Of a DNA stretch of 64,000 nt, positions 21,968 through 29,779 are shown in pieces. A model generated the notes under the pieces. That model was not told the origin of the DNA. It saw nothing but the letters and a program-made list of their open reading frames with translations, and did not search any database. The DNA is from VRUE01 sp963699225 (GTDB lineage Bacteria > Actinomycetota > Thermoleophilia > Solirubrobacterales > 70-9). Numbering within the stretch: the first letter of the stretch is position 1; every line of letters starts with the position of its first letter. The position numbers and the translations under genes are program-made. Location: positions 2,170,001 to 2,234,000 of the forward strand of contig OY969423.1 in assembly GCA_963699225.1 (NCBI GenBank). The letters run 5' to 3'.

Positions 21968-22360
21968 TCAGTCGTCGAGCTCGGTGACCAGCTCGGTGAC
22001 GCGGCGCTCGATCTCCTCGCGCGTGCGGCGGACCTCCTCCAACGGGCGGCCCTTCGGGTCCTCGAGCTCCCAGTCGAGGTAGCGCTTGCCGGGGATGTAG
22101 GGGCATTTGTCACCGCAGCCCATCGTCACCACGACATCGGCCCACTCGGCGTCGGCCTCGGTCAGCTCGCGCGGGACGTGAGCAGCGAGGTCGATGCCGA
22201 GCTCGTCCATTGCCTCGACCACCTCGGGGTGGACTCGCTCGCCCGGTTCTGTCCCGGCCGAGCGCGCCTCGTGGTGGCCCGCGGCGGCGCGCCTGAAGAG
22301 CGCCTCGCTGATCTGCGAGCGCCCGGCGTTGTGCAGGCAGACGAAGAGGACGCGGGCCAT
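21968..22360 (-). CDS. arsC: Arsenate reductase (low-molecular-weight phosphatase fold)
   Basis: This 130-residue protein opens with V-L-F-V-C-L-H-N-A-G-R-S, giving the C-x5-R phosphate/arsenate loop with nucleophile Cys8 and Arg14. The later T-M-G-C-G-D-K-C-P-Y-I-P-G-K-R-Y-L-D-W-E-L segment resembles actinobacterial ArsC enzymes, some of which use mycothiol and mycoredoxin rather than thioredoxin. The electron donor cannot be settled from sequence. It reduces As(V) to As(III). It is the last gene of an arsR-aquaporin-arsC operon; its ATG overlaps the aquaporin stop (TGATG). Confidence 0.93.
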   Translation of the reverse strand: MARVLFVCLHNAGRSQISEALFRRAAAGHHEARSAGTEPGERVHPEVVEAMDELGIDLAAHVPRELTEADAEWADVVVTMGCGDKCPYIPGKRYLDWELEDPKGRPLEEVRRTREEIERRVTELVTELDD

Positions 22361-23052
22361 CAGGCCCGCTCGGTTGCCGGTGCGTCGGAGGCGCCCCGGA
22401 CCAGCTGGTAGGCGAGGGCGCCAAGGGCGGCGCCGGCGATCGGGGCGGCGATGTAGATCCAGAGGTCGTGCAGTTCGCCGGAGACGAGAGCGGGGCCGAT
22501 CGAGCGCGCCGGGTTCATCGAGGCGCCGGTGATCGGGCCGCCGAAGAGGGCGTCGAGGCCGACCGCGCCGCCGATCGCGATCGCCGCCCCGGCGCCGACG
22601 GCGCGGGTGTCGGTGGCGACGGCCATGATCGTGAACATCAGCAAGGCGGTGAGCGCTGCCTCATAGACGAGGGCGCTGCCGTTGCCGACCGAGGGCAGGG
22701 TGGTGCCCAGGTCAGCGGGCTGACTCGGCCAGACCGCGAGCAGCAGCGCCGCCGCGACGATCGCGCCGAGCAGCTGGGCGCCGATGTAGGCGAGCGCCTC
22801 GCGGCGGGGGAAGTGGCGGGTGAGGGCGAAGGCGAGGGTGACCGCGGGGTTGAGGTGGGCCCCGGAGAGGTGGCCGGTGGCGTAGACCATCGCCATGATC
22901 ACCAAGCCGAAGACGAGCGAGACGCCGACGGCGCCGAGCGAGCCGGGGTGGACCGTGTCAGTGACGATCGCGCCGCAGCCGGCGAAGACGAGGGCGAAGG
23001 CGCCAAGCGCCTCGGCGGCGGCGCGCCGGGCGAGGTCGGGACGGTCGCTCAC
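22360..23052 (-). CDS. Aquaglyceroporin-family channel in an arsenic operon
   Basis: This 230-residue MIP channel is counted from GTG 23052, which overlaps the arsR stop as GTGA. The open frame upstream lies in the shadow of arsR. Two NPA boxes are present, L-N-P-A-V (about residue 68) and M-N-P-A-R (about residue 184), with six hydrophobic helices. In Sinorhizobium meliloti AqpS, a channel in this operon position lets As(III) made by ArsC leave the cell. The same role is likely here, since no ArsB or Acr3 pump is present in the operon. GTG start and tight overlap support translational coupling. Confidence 0.9.
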   Translation of the reverse strand: MSDRPDLARRAAAEALGAFALVFAGCGAIVTDTVHPGSLGAVGVSLVFGLVIMAMVYATGHLSGAHLNPAVTLAFALTRHFPRREALAYIGAQLLGAIVAAALLLAVWPSQPADLGTTLPSVGNGSALVYEAALTALLMFTIMAVATDTRAVGAGAAIAIGGAVGLDALFGGPITGASMNPARSIGPALVSGELHDLWIYIAAPIAGAALGALAYQLVRGASDAPATERA

Positions 23053-23384
23053 GCCGCGAAGACCTCGCGCACGGCATCGAGCGCGCCCGGTACGAGGCTG
23101 AAGTAGCTGTAGGTGCCGCGCGTCTCGCGGGCGACCACGCCGGCCTCGAGTAGCTGCTTGAGGTGGTGGCTGACCGTGCCTTGGGAGAGGCCGAGCATGG
23201 GCTGGATCTCGCAGACGCAGACCGCCTCGCCGCCGGCCCGCAGCAGCAGGTTGACGATTCGCAGCCGGTGTCGGTCGGCAAGCGCCTTGAGTACCGCCTC
23301 GAGCTCGACCGCGCGCTGCTCGCTGAGCGAGGACCCCGCAAGAGGGGTGCAGCAGGAGATCACGGGAAGCTCGGCGACGGCCAC
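23049..23384 (-). CDS. arsR: ArsR-family metalloregulatory repressor
   Basis: This 111-residue winged-helix protein reads L-K-A-L-A-D-R-H-R-L-R-I-V-N-L-L-L, then A-V-C-V-C-E-I-Q-P-M-L-G-L-S-Q-G-T-V-S-H-H-L-K-Q. The C-V-C motif at the start of the recognition region is the classic As(III)/Sb(III) site. A further C-C pair lies near the N-terminus (residues 11-12). It is the first gene of the operon and would repress it through the palindrome at 23401-23424. Metal binding releases the DNA. Confidence 0.92.
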   Translation of the reverse strand: MAVAELPVISCCTPLAGSSLSEQRAVELEAVLKALADRHRLRIVNLLLRAGGEAVCVCEIQPMLGLSQGTVSHHLKQLLEAGVVARETRGTYSYFSLVPGALDAVREVFAA

Positions 23385-23400
23385 GGGCGCAGCCTAGAAC

Positions 23401-23424
23401 ATTCATTGATGATCTTCAATGAAT
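23401..23424. promoter_or_regulatory. Palindromic ArsR operator
   Basis: Two perfect 9-base arms, ATTCATTGA and TCAATGAAT, flank a 6-base centre (TGATCT). The palindrome lies 17 bases upstream of the arsR start, where ArsR operators usually sit. It is strikingly AT-rich in this GC-rich region. It also lies 36 bases before the divergent antitoxin gene and could influence that promoter. Confidence 0.85.
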
Positions 23425-23459
23425 CGTCAGACGAGGAATGTGCTACGGTCTGACGCACA

Positions 23460-23762
23460 ATGGCCAAAGCGGTGGGTGTCAGGGAGTTGCGTCAGAACCT
23501 CAGCAAGTATTTGCGCCGGGTCAAGGACGGGGAATCGCTGACCGTGACCGAGCATGGTCATGAGGTCGCCCGCGTGGTTCCCCTCGCCCGCAACGAGTTC
23601 AGGGAGATGCTCGCTGAGCTCCACGGCATCAGTCTTCCTCCCGAGGAAGGGAAGCTCGCAGACACGATCAAGCGCCTGGAGTCGGAAGGACGATTCGGTC
23701 AGTCGGCTCCCGCCGGCACGACCGACGCTTTCTTGGACGAGAGCCGCAAGGAACTTGGCTAG
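23460..23762 (+). CDS. Phd/YefM-type antitoxin (VapB-like)
   Basis: The 100-residue protein has the N-terminal Phd/YefM DNA-binding fold: V-G-V-R-E-L-R-Q-N-L-S-K-Y-L-R-R-V-K-D-G-E, then T-V-T-E-H-G-H-E-V-A-R-V-V-P. A disordered acidic C-terminus (about residues 55-100) would neutralise the toxin. The following PIN gene starts inside its last codons. Autoregulation through the N-terminal domain is usual in this family. Confidence 0.88.
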   Translation: MAKAVGVRELRQNLSKYLRRVKDGESLTVTEHGHEVARVVPLARNEFREMLAELHGISLPPEEGKLADTIKRLESEGRFGQSAPAGTTDAFLDESRKELG

Positions 23763-24210
23763 CCCGCCGCGCGTCCTCTACGTCGATACCAGCGCCCTTG
23801 GCCGGGTGTTGTTGAACGAGCCAGACCGTCCTGCCATACAGAGGGCCTTGGAGGATTTCGACGAGGTCATCTCAAGTCGCCTGCTTTGGATCGAGCTGGG
23901 GCGCTTGGCCCGCCGCAAGGAGGCCGAGCTTGCCGATCAGGGCAAGCCCTCGGAATTCATCTCCCTCTCCGAAGAGCTCCTGCATGGAGTGATTGCGATT
24001 CCGATGGAGGGAGGCTTTGAGGATGGCGGAGAGGGAACGCTTGCGGATGCGATCGTGCTTCCGCCCTTTTCGGTCGCGACGCTCGACGCAATCCACTTGG
24101 CGACGGCGGTTTTCATGGCCGACCACTTCCCCGTCGACTTCATGACCTACGACAAACGACTTGCCGATGGCGCTCGCGAGCACGGCTTCACAGTTCTTAG
24201 CCCAAGCTAG
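23755..24210 (+). CDS. PIN-domain ribonuclease toxin (VapC-like)
   Basis: The 151-residue protein is counted from TTG 23755, the only usual start before the first catalytic Asp. It overlaps the antitoxin stop by eight bases. PIN residues are visible: L-Y-V-D-T-S-A-L-G (first Asp at about residue 11), I-E-L-G-R-L-A-R-R (Glu), T-L-D-A-I-H-L-A-T-A (Asp) and F-M-T-Y-D-K-R-L-A (Asp). Together they form the Mg-dependent nuclease centre. VapC toxins cleave tRNA or rRNA when the antitoxin is degraded; the target here is unknown. Confidence 0.87.
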   Translation: MASPPRVLYVDTSALGRVLLNEPDRPAIQRALEDFDEVISSRLLWIELGRLARRKEAELADQGKPSEFISLSEELLHGVIAIPMEGGFEDGGEGTLADAIVLPPFSVATLDAIHLATAVFMADHFPVDFMTYDKRLADGAREHGFTVLSPS

Positions 24211-24224
24211 CCGCTACGCTTCAA

Positions 24225-24285
24225 CCCGAGCGATGGGGCTCGCTCCTTCATAAGCGCGGATTTGCTCCGCTGACGGTCCCTACCA
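24225..24285 (+). promoter_or_regulatory. Fluoride riboswitch (crcB motif)
   Basis: The leader reads GAGCGATGGGGCTCGCTC, an A-containing joining stretch, a short CGCGG/CCGCTG helix and then TGACGGTCCCTACC. This follows the crcB-motif aptamer: a first stem with G-C-G-A-T-G-G, a second hairpin, and G-C-T-G-A-(T/C)-G-G-x-C-x-C-T-A-C at the end. It lies 30-90 bases before the first of two crcB fluoride-exporter genes, exactly where this riboswitch is found. I matched it by eye to the known consensus. A covariance-model search (Rfam crcB) would settle it. Confidence 0.85.
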
Positions 24286-24315
24286 ACGTCCATCGACGCT
24301 GATAGGAGACCCCCG

Positions 24316-24717
24316 ATGCGCCCCACCTCGTTTGATCTTCGCCGCCTTGCAGCGATCTACGCGGGTGGTGTGCTCGGCGCCCTCGCCCGCGTCGGTCTAG
24401 CCCAGGCGACCCCGCACGCCGCCGGCGGCTGGCCCTGGGGCACTCTCGTGGTCAACATGGCCGGCACCTTGGCGCTCGGCTACTTCTTCGGCCGGCTCAG
24501 CGACCACCCCGAGGACAGCCTCGCGCACCCGTTCCTCACCACCGGCATCTGCGGCACCCTGACCACCTTCTCGACCCTGCAGCTGGAGCTGTTCGAAATG
24601 GTCGACGGCGGGCGCCTGGGCCGGGCCGTCGCCTATCTCGGCGTCACCCTGGTCGTTGGGTTTCTCTGTGTGCGCGCCGGGATCGCGCTCGAGCGCCGGC
24701 CCGAGGTGGCTGAGTGA
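24316..24717 (+). CDS. crcB: Fluoride channel CrcB/Fluc, first subunit
   Basis: This 133-residue four-helix membrane protein has the Fluc signatures G-A-L-A-R-V-G-L, V-N-M-A-G-T-L-A-L-G and G-I-C-G-T-L-T-T-F-S-T. Fluc channels are dual-topology dimers that export fluoride. Here two genes follow each other, so the channel is probably a heterodimer of oppositely oriented subunits. ATAGGAGA precedes the ATG and a fluoride riboswitch precedes that. Its stop overlaps the second subunit's GTG start (GTGA). Confidence 0.93.
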   Translation: MRPTSFDLRRLAAIYAGGVLGALARVGLAQATPHAAGGWPWGTLVVNMAGTLALGYFFGRLSDHPEDSLAHPFLTTGICGTLTTFSTLQLELFEMVDGGRLGRAVAYLGVTLVVGFLCVRAGIALERRPEVAE

Positions 24718-25079
24718 GCGCCGTGGGCTGGGTCGCGGTGGCCCTGCTCGGCGGCGCCGCGGCCACGGCGCGCTTCCTGATCGACTCGGCCTTCGCCGCC
24801 CGCAGCGACCACCCGTTTCCGCTCGGCGTGCTGGCGATCAACCTCGCCGGCACGCTGGTGCTCGGCCTCGTCGCCGGGGCCGCCCTCGAAGGCGAGGCGC
24901 TGGTGATCGTCGCTGGTGGCGGCATCGGCTCCTTCACCACCTTCTCGACCTGGATGCTCGACTCGCACCGCCTCGCCGACGCCGGCCACGCGCATCTCGT
25001 CTGGCTCAACCTCGGCCTCTCGCTGGTCGTCGGCTTTGCCGCGATCGTCGCCGGGCACTGGCTCGGCTCGGTGCTGTAG
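24714..25079 (+). CDS. crcB: Fluoride channel CrcB/Fluc, second subunit
   Basis: This 121-residue protein starts at GTG 24714, overlapping the previous stop by four bases. It has the same family motifs: G-A-A-A-T-A-R-F-L-I, I-N-L-A-G-T-L-V-L-G and G-G-I-G-S-F-T-T-F-S-T. Four hydrophobic helices are present. It is the likely antiparallel partner of the first subunit and is controlled by the same riboswitch. Confidence 0.93.
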   Translation: MSAVGWVAVALLGGAAATARFLIDSAFAARSDHPFPLGVLAINLAGTLVLGLVAGAALEGEALVIVAGGGIGSFTTFSTWMLDSHRLADAGHAHLVWLNLGLSLVVGFAAIVAGHWLGSVL

Positions 25080-25148
25080 CTCGGCGCAAATGCCCTGCAA
25101 AACGCAAGTAAGAATGATCGTCCGCGCCCCTCTTTACCTTGGGTCGGG

Positions 25149-26240
25149 ATGAGCCAACCAGCCTTCACCGATCCGCCGGAGCAGGCGCTTTTCACCGAAC
25201 CGGAGGTTGCGCCGCTCGCTGAGCCGGAGATTTCCCCGGCAGTCGAGGTGAACTCGCCGCCGATCGAGTCCACGCTGGTGCGGGTGCCGCTTGCTGACCT
25301 GCAGGATGGCCAGCCGGTCGGCAGCGTTTACGCGATTCGCCAGCGCGAGCTGCGGCGCAAGAAGAACGGCGAGCCGTGGCTGCGACTCGTGCTCGGCGAT
25401 GCCAGCGGCAGTGCCGAGGCGATTGCCTGGGAGGAGGCGGAGGAGCTCTACGCCCTGGCCTCGCCCGGCACACCCCTCCACGTCAGCGGCGTCTTCGAGA
25501 TGAGCGAGCGCTGGGGGGCGAAGATCAAGCTCAGCGGCCTGCGCGAGGCGACGCCGGAGGAGTACAGGGAGGAGGACCTCGCGGTCGAGTCCGAGGTCTC
25601 CTTTGAGCTCCTGGAGAGCGGCCTGCGCGAGCTACTGGCGACGATCCAGGATCGTCAGTTGCGCTACCTGCTCGAGCGCTTCTTCGGCGAGGACTCGGAG
25701 AACTGGGCGCGCTTCCGCGACGCTCCCGCCGCCAAGACCTACCACCAGGCATACCGCCACGGCCTGCTCGAGCACACCGTCTCCGTCGCCCAGGCGGTCA
25801 GCGCCGCCGCCGCCTACTTCCCCGGCATCGACCGCGACGTCGCCGTCACCGGTGCCCTGTTGCACGACATCGGCAAGACCGAGGCCTACAACGATGACCC
25901 GCTGGCGATCGACCTCACCGACGCCGGCCGCCTGCAGGGCGAGATTCCGCTCGGCTACTACAAGGTGCGCCGCCAGATCGAGGACATCCCCAGCTTCGAT
26001 CCCGCCCTCGCCCAGGCGGTCCTGCACATCATCCTTGCCCACCACGGCTCGCTCGAACACGGCTCGCCGGTCGTCCCCGCCACCCGCGAGGCCGTCCTCG
26101 TCCACATGATCGACAACCTCGGCGGCCGCCTCGGCAGCTTCGACCGCCTCGAGCGCCAGCTCCCCGCCGGCGAGTCCTGGTCGGGCTTCGACCGGGCGCT
26201 GTCGGGCTCGGCCTACTTCGGCCAGCGCGCCGCGGCCTGA
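25149..26240 (+). CDS. OB-fold plus HD-domain 3'-5' exoribonuclease (YhaM-like)
   Basis: The 363-residue protein has an OB-fold at about residues 35-135 (V-G-S-V-Y-A-I-R-Q-R-E-L-R, G-E-P-W-L-R-L-V-L-G-D-A-S-G). A helical linker and then an HD domain follow: Y-R-H-G-L-L-E-H-T-V-S-V, A-L-L-H-D-I-G-K-T-E, I-L-A-H-H-G-S-L-E-H-G and V-H-M-I-D-N-L-G-G. These histidines and aspartates bind the metals. YhaM and its relatives trim RNA (and single-stranded DNA) from the 3' end. The first 35 residues are acidic and low in complexity, longer than in Bacillus YhaM. Confidence 0.88.
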   Translation: MSQPAFTDPPEQALFTEPEVAPLAEPEISPAVEVNSPPIESTLVRVPLADLQDGQPVGSVYAIRQRELRRKKNGEPWLRLVLGDASGSAEAIAWEEAEELYALASPGTPLHVSGVFEMSERWGAKIKLSGLREATPEEYREEDLAVESEVSFELLESGLRELLATIQDRQLRYLLERFFGEDSENWARFRDAPAAKTYHQAYRHGLLEHTVSVAQAVSAAAAYFPGIDRDVAVTGALLHDIGKTEAYNDDPLAIDLTDAGRLQGEIPLGYYKVRRQIEDIPSFDPALAQAVLHIILAHHGSLEHGSPVVPATREAVLVHMIDNLGGRLGSFDRLERQLPAGESWSGFDRALSGSAYFGQRAAA

Positions 26241-26248
26241 CGAGAGCC

Positions 26249-27949
26249 TTGACGCGTCGCCGCTCGATCCTGGCGCTGATCGGCGCGATCGCCGCCTCGA
26301 CGATCCTGCTGCTCTACCTCGGTCGCGGTCAGACCCCGGTCGTCGACCAGTGGGCCTACATCTACGCCTACCTGCCTTGGTCGCTGGAATCGCTGCTGAC
26401 CCCCCATGGCGGCCACCTGATCGTCCTGCCGCTGATCGTGCAAAAGGCGATGTTCGAGGTCTTCGGGATCGAATCCCAGCTCCCCTACCAGTTGCTCAAC
26501 CTGGCCCTCTCGGCGGCGGTGGCGAGCATGCTCTTCGCCCTGATCAGGAACGCGGTGGGGGACCTGCTCGCCCTTGCCGCGGCGACCTTGATCCTCTTCT
26601 ACGGCGCCGGCGCCGACGTGCTCATCCCCACCTTCCAGATCACCAACCTGATCGGCATTGCCGCGGGCCTGGCGATGCTCCTCGCCCTGCGCCGCGAAAG
26701 CCTCTGGGGCGACGTTGCCGCCTCTCTTTTCCTGGCGATGTCGCTTGCCTCCTTCAGCATCGGCGTCGCCTTCGCCGCCGGCGCCGCGCTGGCGCTCGTC
26801 CTGCGGCCGCCGGGCCTGCGGCTGAGCCGTTGCTGGGTCGTGCTCGCCCCCATCGTTCTCTACGGCGCCTGGGTCCTCTGGGCGCGGAAGTTCCACGAGC
26901 AGACCATCTATGTGCACAACCTCAAGGTGCTCGGCTCGGCCTTCTTCGACCAGCTCAGCGCGGCGCTCTCGGGCATCACCGGCCTCTTCACGACACCGAA
27001 CGGGCCGAAGCCCGACGCCAACCCGGTGCCGATCCGGACCACCTGGGGGCCGGCCCTGGTCGTCGGTCTCGCCGCGCTCTTGATCTTGCGACTGCGACGG
27101 CCGCCGAAGCCGAGCCGCGACGCCCTCGTCGCCGTCGTCGTCTTGGTCGTCTATTTCCTCCTGGTCGGGATCGCGCTCAACCAGTTCCGCAACACCTTCG
27201 ATACGCGGCTGGTCTATCTCGGGTCGATCCTCACCCTGCTCGCGGTCGCGGAGCTCTGCGGGCCCTACCGGCCCAGCCGCACGGTGCTCGCGGTGGTCGG
27301 GGTCGTGTTCGTGTTCTCGATCTCCGCGAACATCGCCGAACTCAGCGACAGTGCCCAGTTCTGGCGCGGCCAGGCGGCGACGATTCGCGCCAAGCTGGCG
27401 GCCGTGGAGATTGCCGGCGAGGCGGCCTCGCCGCCGGTGCTGGTCGAGGACCCGCCGGGCGCGATGACGTTCAACGTCGAAACGGCTGAGCAGGTTAAGG
27501 CTGACTTCGGCCTGCCCGCGTACTCCGAAGCGGAACTGAAGACGGCCTCCCCTGGCGATCGCCAGATCGCCGACGAAGAGCTCGCTCGCGTCTTCGAAAT
27601 CGCCCCGCACCCCGGTGCCCTCGAGTCCTCCGGCCACAGCGGCGAGGTTGCCGTGCTGTCCGTCGCTCATGGCAAGGCCGTGCGGCACGGCGCCTGCGTG
27701 ACGCTCCTGCCCGCGGGCGGCAAGGCCGAAGCGGTCCTGCGGCTTCCCCCCGGAGGGATGGGGTATGCCTCGCCCTCGCCGGTGGCGGTGTCGCTGGGGA
27801 GGTTCGGCGACACGCTGGCCGTCTCGCTGCCGGAACGGGCCGGGCCCAACACCATCGCGATTCCCGCCGACACGAGCAGCGTGCCCTGGCAGGCCGGCAT
27901 CGTGGCCGGTGCCCGCACCGTGGTGTGTCCGGCCGCCGGGCCGGTCTAG
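26249..27949 (+). CDS. Large polytopic membrane protein, GT-C-like (family A)
   Basis: The 566-residue protein starts at TTG 26249, eight bases after the previous stop. It has about ten or more hydrophobic helices up to residue 360, then an extracytoplasmic domain of about 190 residues. The first outer loop contains V-V-D-Q-W-A-Y-I-Y-A-Y, an acidic site just after helix 1, as GT-C glycosyltransferases have. The C-terminal domain carries G-A-C-V-T-L-L and ends with S-S-V-P-W-Q-A…T-V-V-C-P. Both features are shared with the next gene. I do not recognise a named family. A lipid-linked-sugar-dependent transferase is a reasonable guess. Confidence 0.7.
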   Translation: MTRRRSILALIGAIAASTILLLYLGRGQTPVVDQWAYIYAYLPWSLESLLTPHGGHLIVLPLIVQKAMFEVFGIESQLPYQLLNLALSAAVASMLFALIRNAVGDLLALAAATLILFYGAGADVLIPTFQITNLIGIAAGLAMLLALRRESLWGDVAASLFLAMSLASFSIGVAFAAGAALALVLRPPGLRLSRCWVVLAPIVLYGAWVLWARKFHEQTIYVHNLKVLGSAFFDQLSAALSGITGLFTTPNGPKPDANPVPIRTTWGPALVVGLAALLILRLRRPPKPSRDALVAVVVLVVYFLLVGIALNQFRNTFDTRLVYLGSILTLLAVAELCGPYRPSRTVLAVVGVVFVFSISANIAELSDSAQFWRGQAATIRAKLAAVEIAGEAASPPVLVEDPPGAMTFNVETAEQVKADFGLPAYSEAELKTASPGDRQIADEELARVFEIAPHPGALESSGHSGEVAVLSVAHGKAVRHGACVTLLPAGGKAEAVLRLPPGGMGYASPSPVAVSLGRFGDTLAVSLPERAGPNTIAIPADTSSVPWQAGIVAGARTVVCPAAGPV

Positions 27950-27961
27950 ACTGCCCGCCGC

Positions 27962-29779
27962 ATGGGAGCCAGGGACACGAGGCCGGAGCGGGGCGATCCG
28001 CTCCCGCAGGTCAACCCGCTGCGGACTATCGATGCGCTGGTTGCGCGCTTCGCGGCCTGGGCCCGCCGGGTCGGCGAGATCCGGGTCGCCTATGCGGTGC
28101 TCGCCCTCGCCTTTGCCCTCGCCGCCATTCTGATCCTCGCCTGGGGAACCGGCCAGACGTTCATCAACGACGAGTGGAACTACCTCGTCGTCTATCGGGG
28201 CTTCGCGCTGGAAACGCTGTTCGCGCCTCAGAACGGCCACTTGATCATTCTTCCTCGGCTGATCTACAAGGCGATGTTCGCCACCTTCGGCACCAGCTCC
28301 CACCTGCCCTACCAGGCGGTCTCGGTCGTCTTCCACCTGATCGTGGCGGCGATCTTCTTCCAGCTCGTCCGCACCCGTGTGCAGCTGGTCGTCGCTGTTG
28401 CGCTCACCGTCCTGGTCGCTCTCTTCGGCGTCTGCTGGGACACCCTGATGGGGGGCTACGAGCTACCCAACCTGACCGGAATGGCGGGCGGCCTGGGGAT
28501 GCTGCTGGCGCTGCGCCGCCGCACCCGGGGGGGCGACATCGCCGCTTGCCTGCTGCTGGCGGCCTCGCTCGCCTCCTTCAGCGTCGGCATCGCCTTCGGC
28601 TTGGGGGCGCTGATCGCGATCTGGCTCGGCGGGCGATCGCAGTGGCGGCGGGTCTGGGTCGTTCTGGTGCCGGGCGCCCTCTACATCGCCTGGTTCATCT
28701 GGGCCCGCAAGTTCGGCCAGGCGGAAGTGACGGCCGAATCGGTAAGCGCGCTCTTCAGCGGCGCCGCCGACCAGATGGCGGCGATCAGCGCCGCGATCAC
28801 CGGCCTCTTTCGTGTGCCTGGAAGCATCGGCCTTCCGGTCGTGCTCGAAATCCGTCCCGACTGGGGTTACCCGCTGGCACTGATCTTCGTCGGGCTGATC
28901 GCCCTGCACGTCCGTCGCGCCCCGCGCTCGATCTACTTCTGGACGGTCGTCGCCACCCTCGTCATCTACCTCGCCCTGGTCGCCGCCGGCCTCAGTCCCG
29001 CCCGCACGCCCAACTCGGGCCGTTACGTCTACCTGGGCGGCATTCTCGGCCTGCTCTTGATCGCCGAGCTGGCCAGGGAAATCAGATGGTCGACAGCGCT
29101 GGGGGTGGTCGCATTCATCGTTTTCGGGCTCTCGCTGATGGCGAACGTCGCCGACTTCCGCGCCGGCGGCCAGCTCTTCCGGGCCGAGGGGGAAACCAAC
29201 CGGGCCACCCTCGCCGCGGTCGAGCTGAGCCGCGGGCAGGTCGATCGCTTCCGCGTCGTCGAGGACGAAAAAACAGCTCACTCGCACGCGGACATGCTCT
29301 TCCCGATCTGGGCTTACTACGAAGCGGCGGAAAAGTTCGGCTCTCCCGCCTTCAGCCTCGCGGAACTCGAAGCGACCGGCGAGCAGGCGCGCGAAGCGGC
29401 GGACGAACAGCTGTTCAGGGACTACGAAATCGCCCCCGTGCCCACTCCGAGCCCCAAGCTCGATCGCCACGGCCCGGCGCTGAAACCGCTGACGGCGGCG
29501 GCGGGGAAAGCGGTTCCCGTCCAGTCGTGCCTCGCCCTCATCCCCGAACGCGCCAAGTCAGGCTCCTTCCAGATCGAACTGCCCCCCGGCGGCTTCGATT
29601 ATCGGACTGCCCCCGGCGCCGAAGTCGGGCTGAAAGTGGCGCGGTTCGGCGAACTCTTCGTCACCGCCTTGCCGGCGACCACTGGGTCTGCCGAAGTCCC
29701 AATCCCGACCGATGCCAGCGACGTCCCATGGCGAGTAGAGCTTGACACTGCCGCGAAGACGCTCGTCTGCCCTGGTTGA
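27962..29779 (+). CDS. Large polytopic membrane protein, GT-C-like (family A paralogue)
   Basis: The 605-residue protein is paralogous to the preceding gene: a similar helix layout, F-I-N-D-E-W-N-Y-L-V in the first outer loop (an N-D-E-W acidic motif), N-G-H-L-I-I-L-P-R-L-I-Y-K-A-M-F, L-A-S-F-S-V-G-I-A-F-G, and a similar C-terminal domain ending D-V-P-W-R-V…K-T-L-V-C-P-G. The shared segments suggest tandem duplication. The cysteine pair in the outer domain could form a disulfide. Its last 38 bases overlap the next gene. Function is unproven; a cell-envelope glycosyltransferase is inferred from fold and from the glycan genes downstream. Confidence 0.7.
   Translation: MGARDTRPERGDPLPQVNPLRTIDALVARFAAWARRVGEIRVAYAVLALAFALAAILILAWGTGQTFINDEWNYLVVYRGFALETLFAPQNGHLIILPRLIYKAMFATFGTSSHLPYQAVSVVFHLIVAAIFFQLVRTRVQLVVAVALTVLVALFGVCWDTLMGGYELPNLTGMAGGLGMLLALRRRTRGGDIAACLLLAASLASFSVGIAFGLGALIAIWLGGRSQWRRVWVVLVPGALYIAWFIWARKFGQAEVTAESVSALFSGAADQMAAISAAITGLFRVPGSIGLPVVLEIRPDWGYPLALIFVGLIALHVRRAPRSIYFWTVVATLVIYLALVAAGLSPARTPNSGRYVYLGGILGLLLIAELAREIRWSTALGVVAFIVFGLSLMANVADFRAGGQLFRAEGETNRATLAAVELSRGQVDRFRVVEDEKTAHSHADMLFPIWAYYEAAEKFGSPAFSLAELEATGEQAREAADEQLFRDYEIAPVPTPSPKLDRHGPALKPLTAAAGKAVPVQSCLALIPERAKSGSFQIELPPGGFDYRTAPGAEVGLKVARFGELFVTALPATTGSAEVPIPTDASDVPWRVELDTAAKTLVCPG

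Noticed and set aside
26213..28336. Reverse 707-residue open frame
   Set aside because: It mirrors two membrane-protein genes and is made of Arg/Glu/Asp/Gly-rich low-complexity sequence typical of antisense GC-rich frames.
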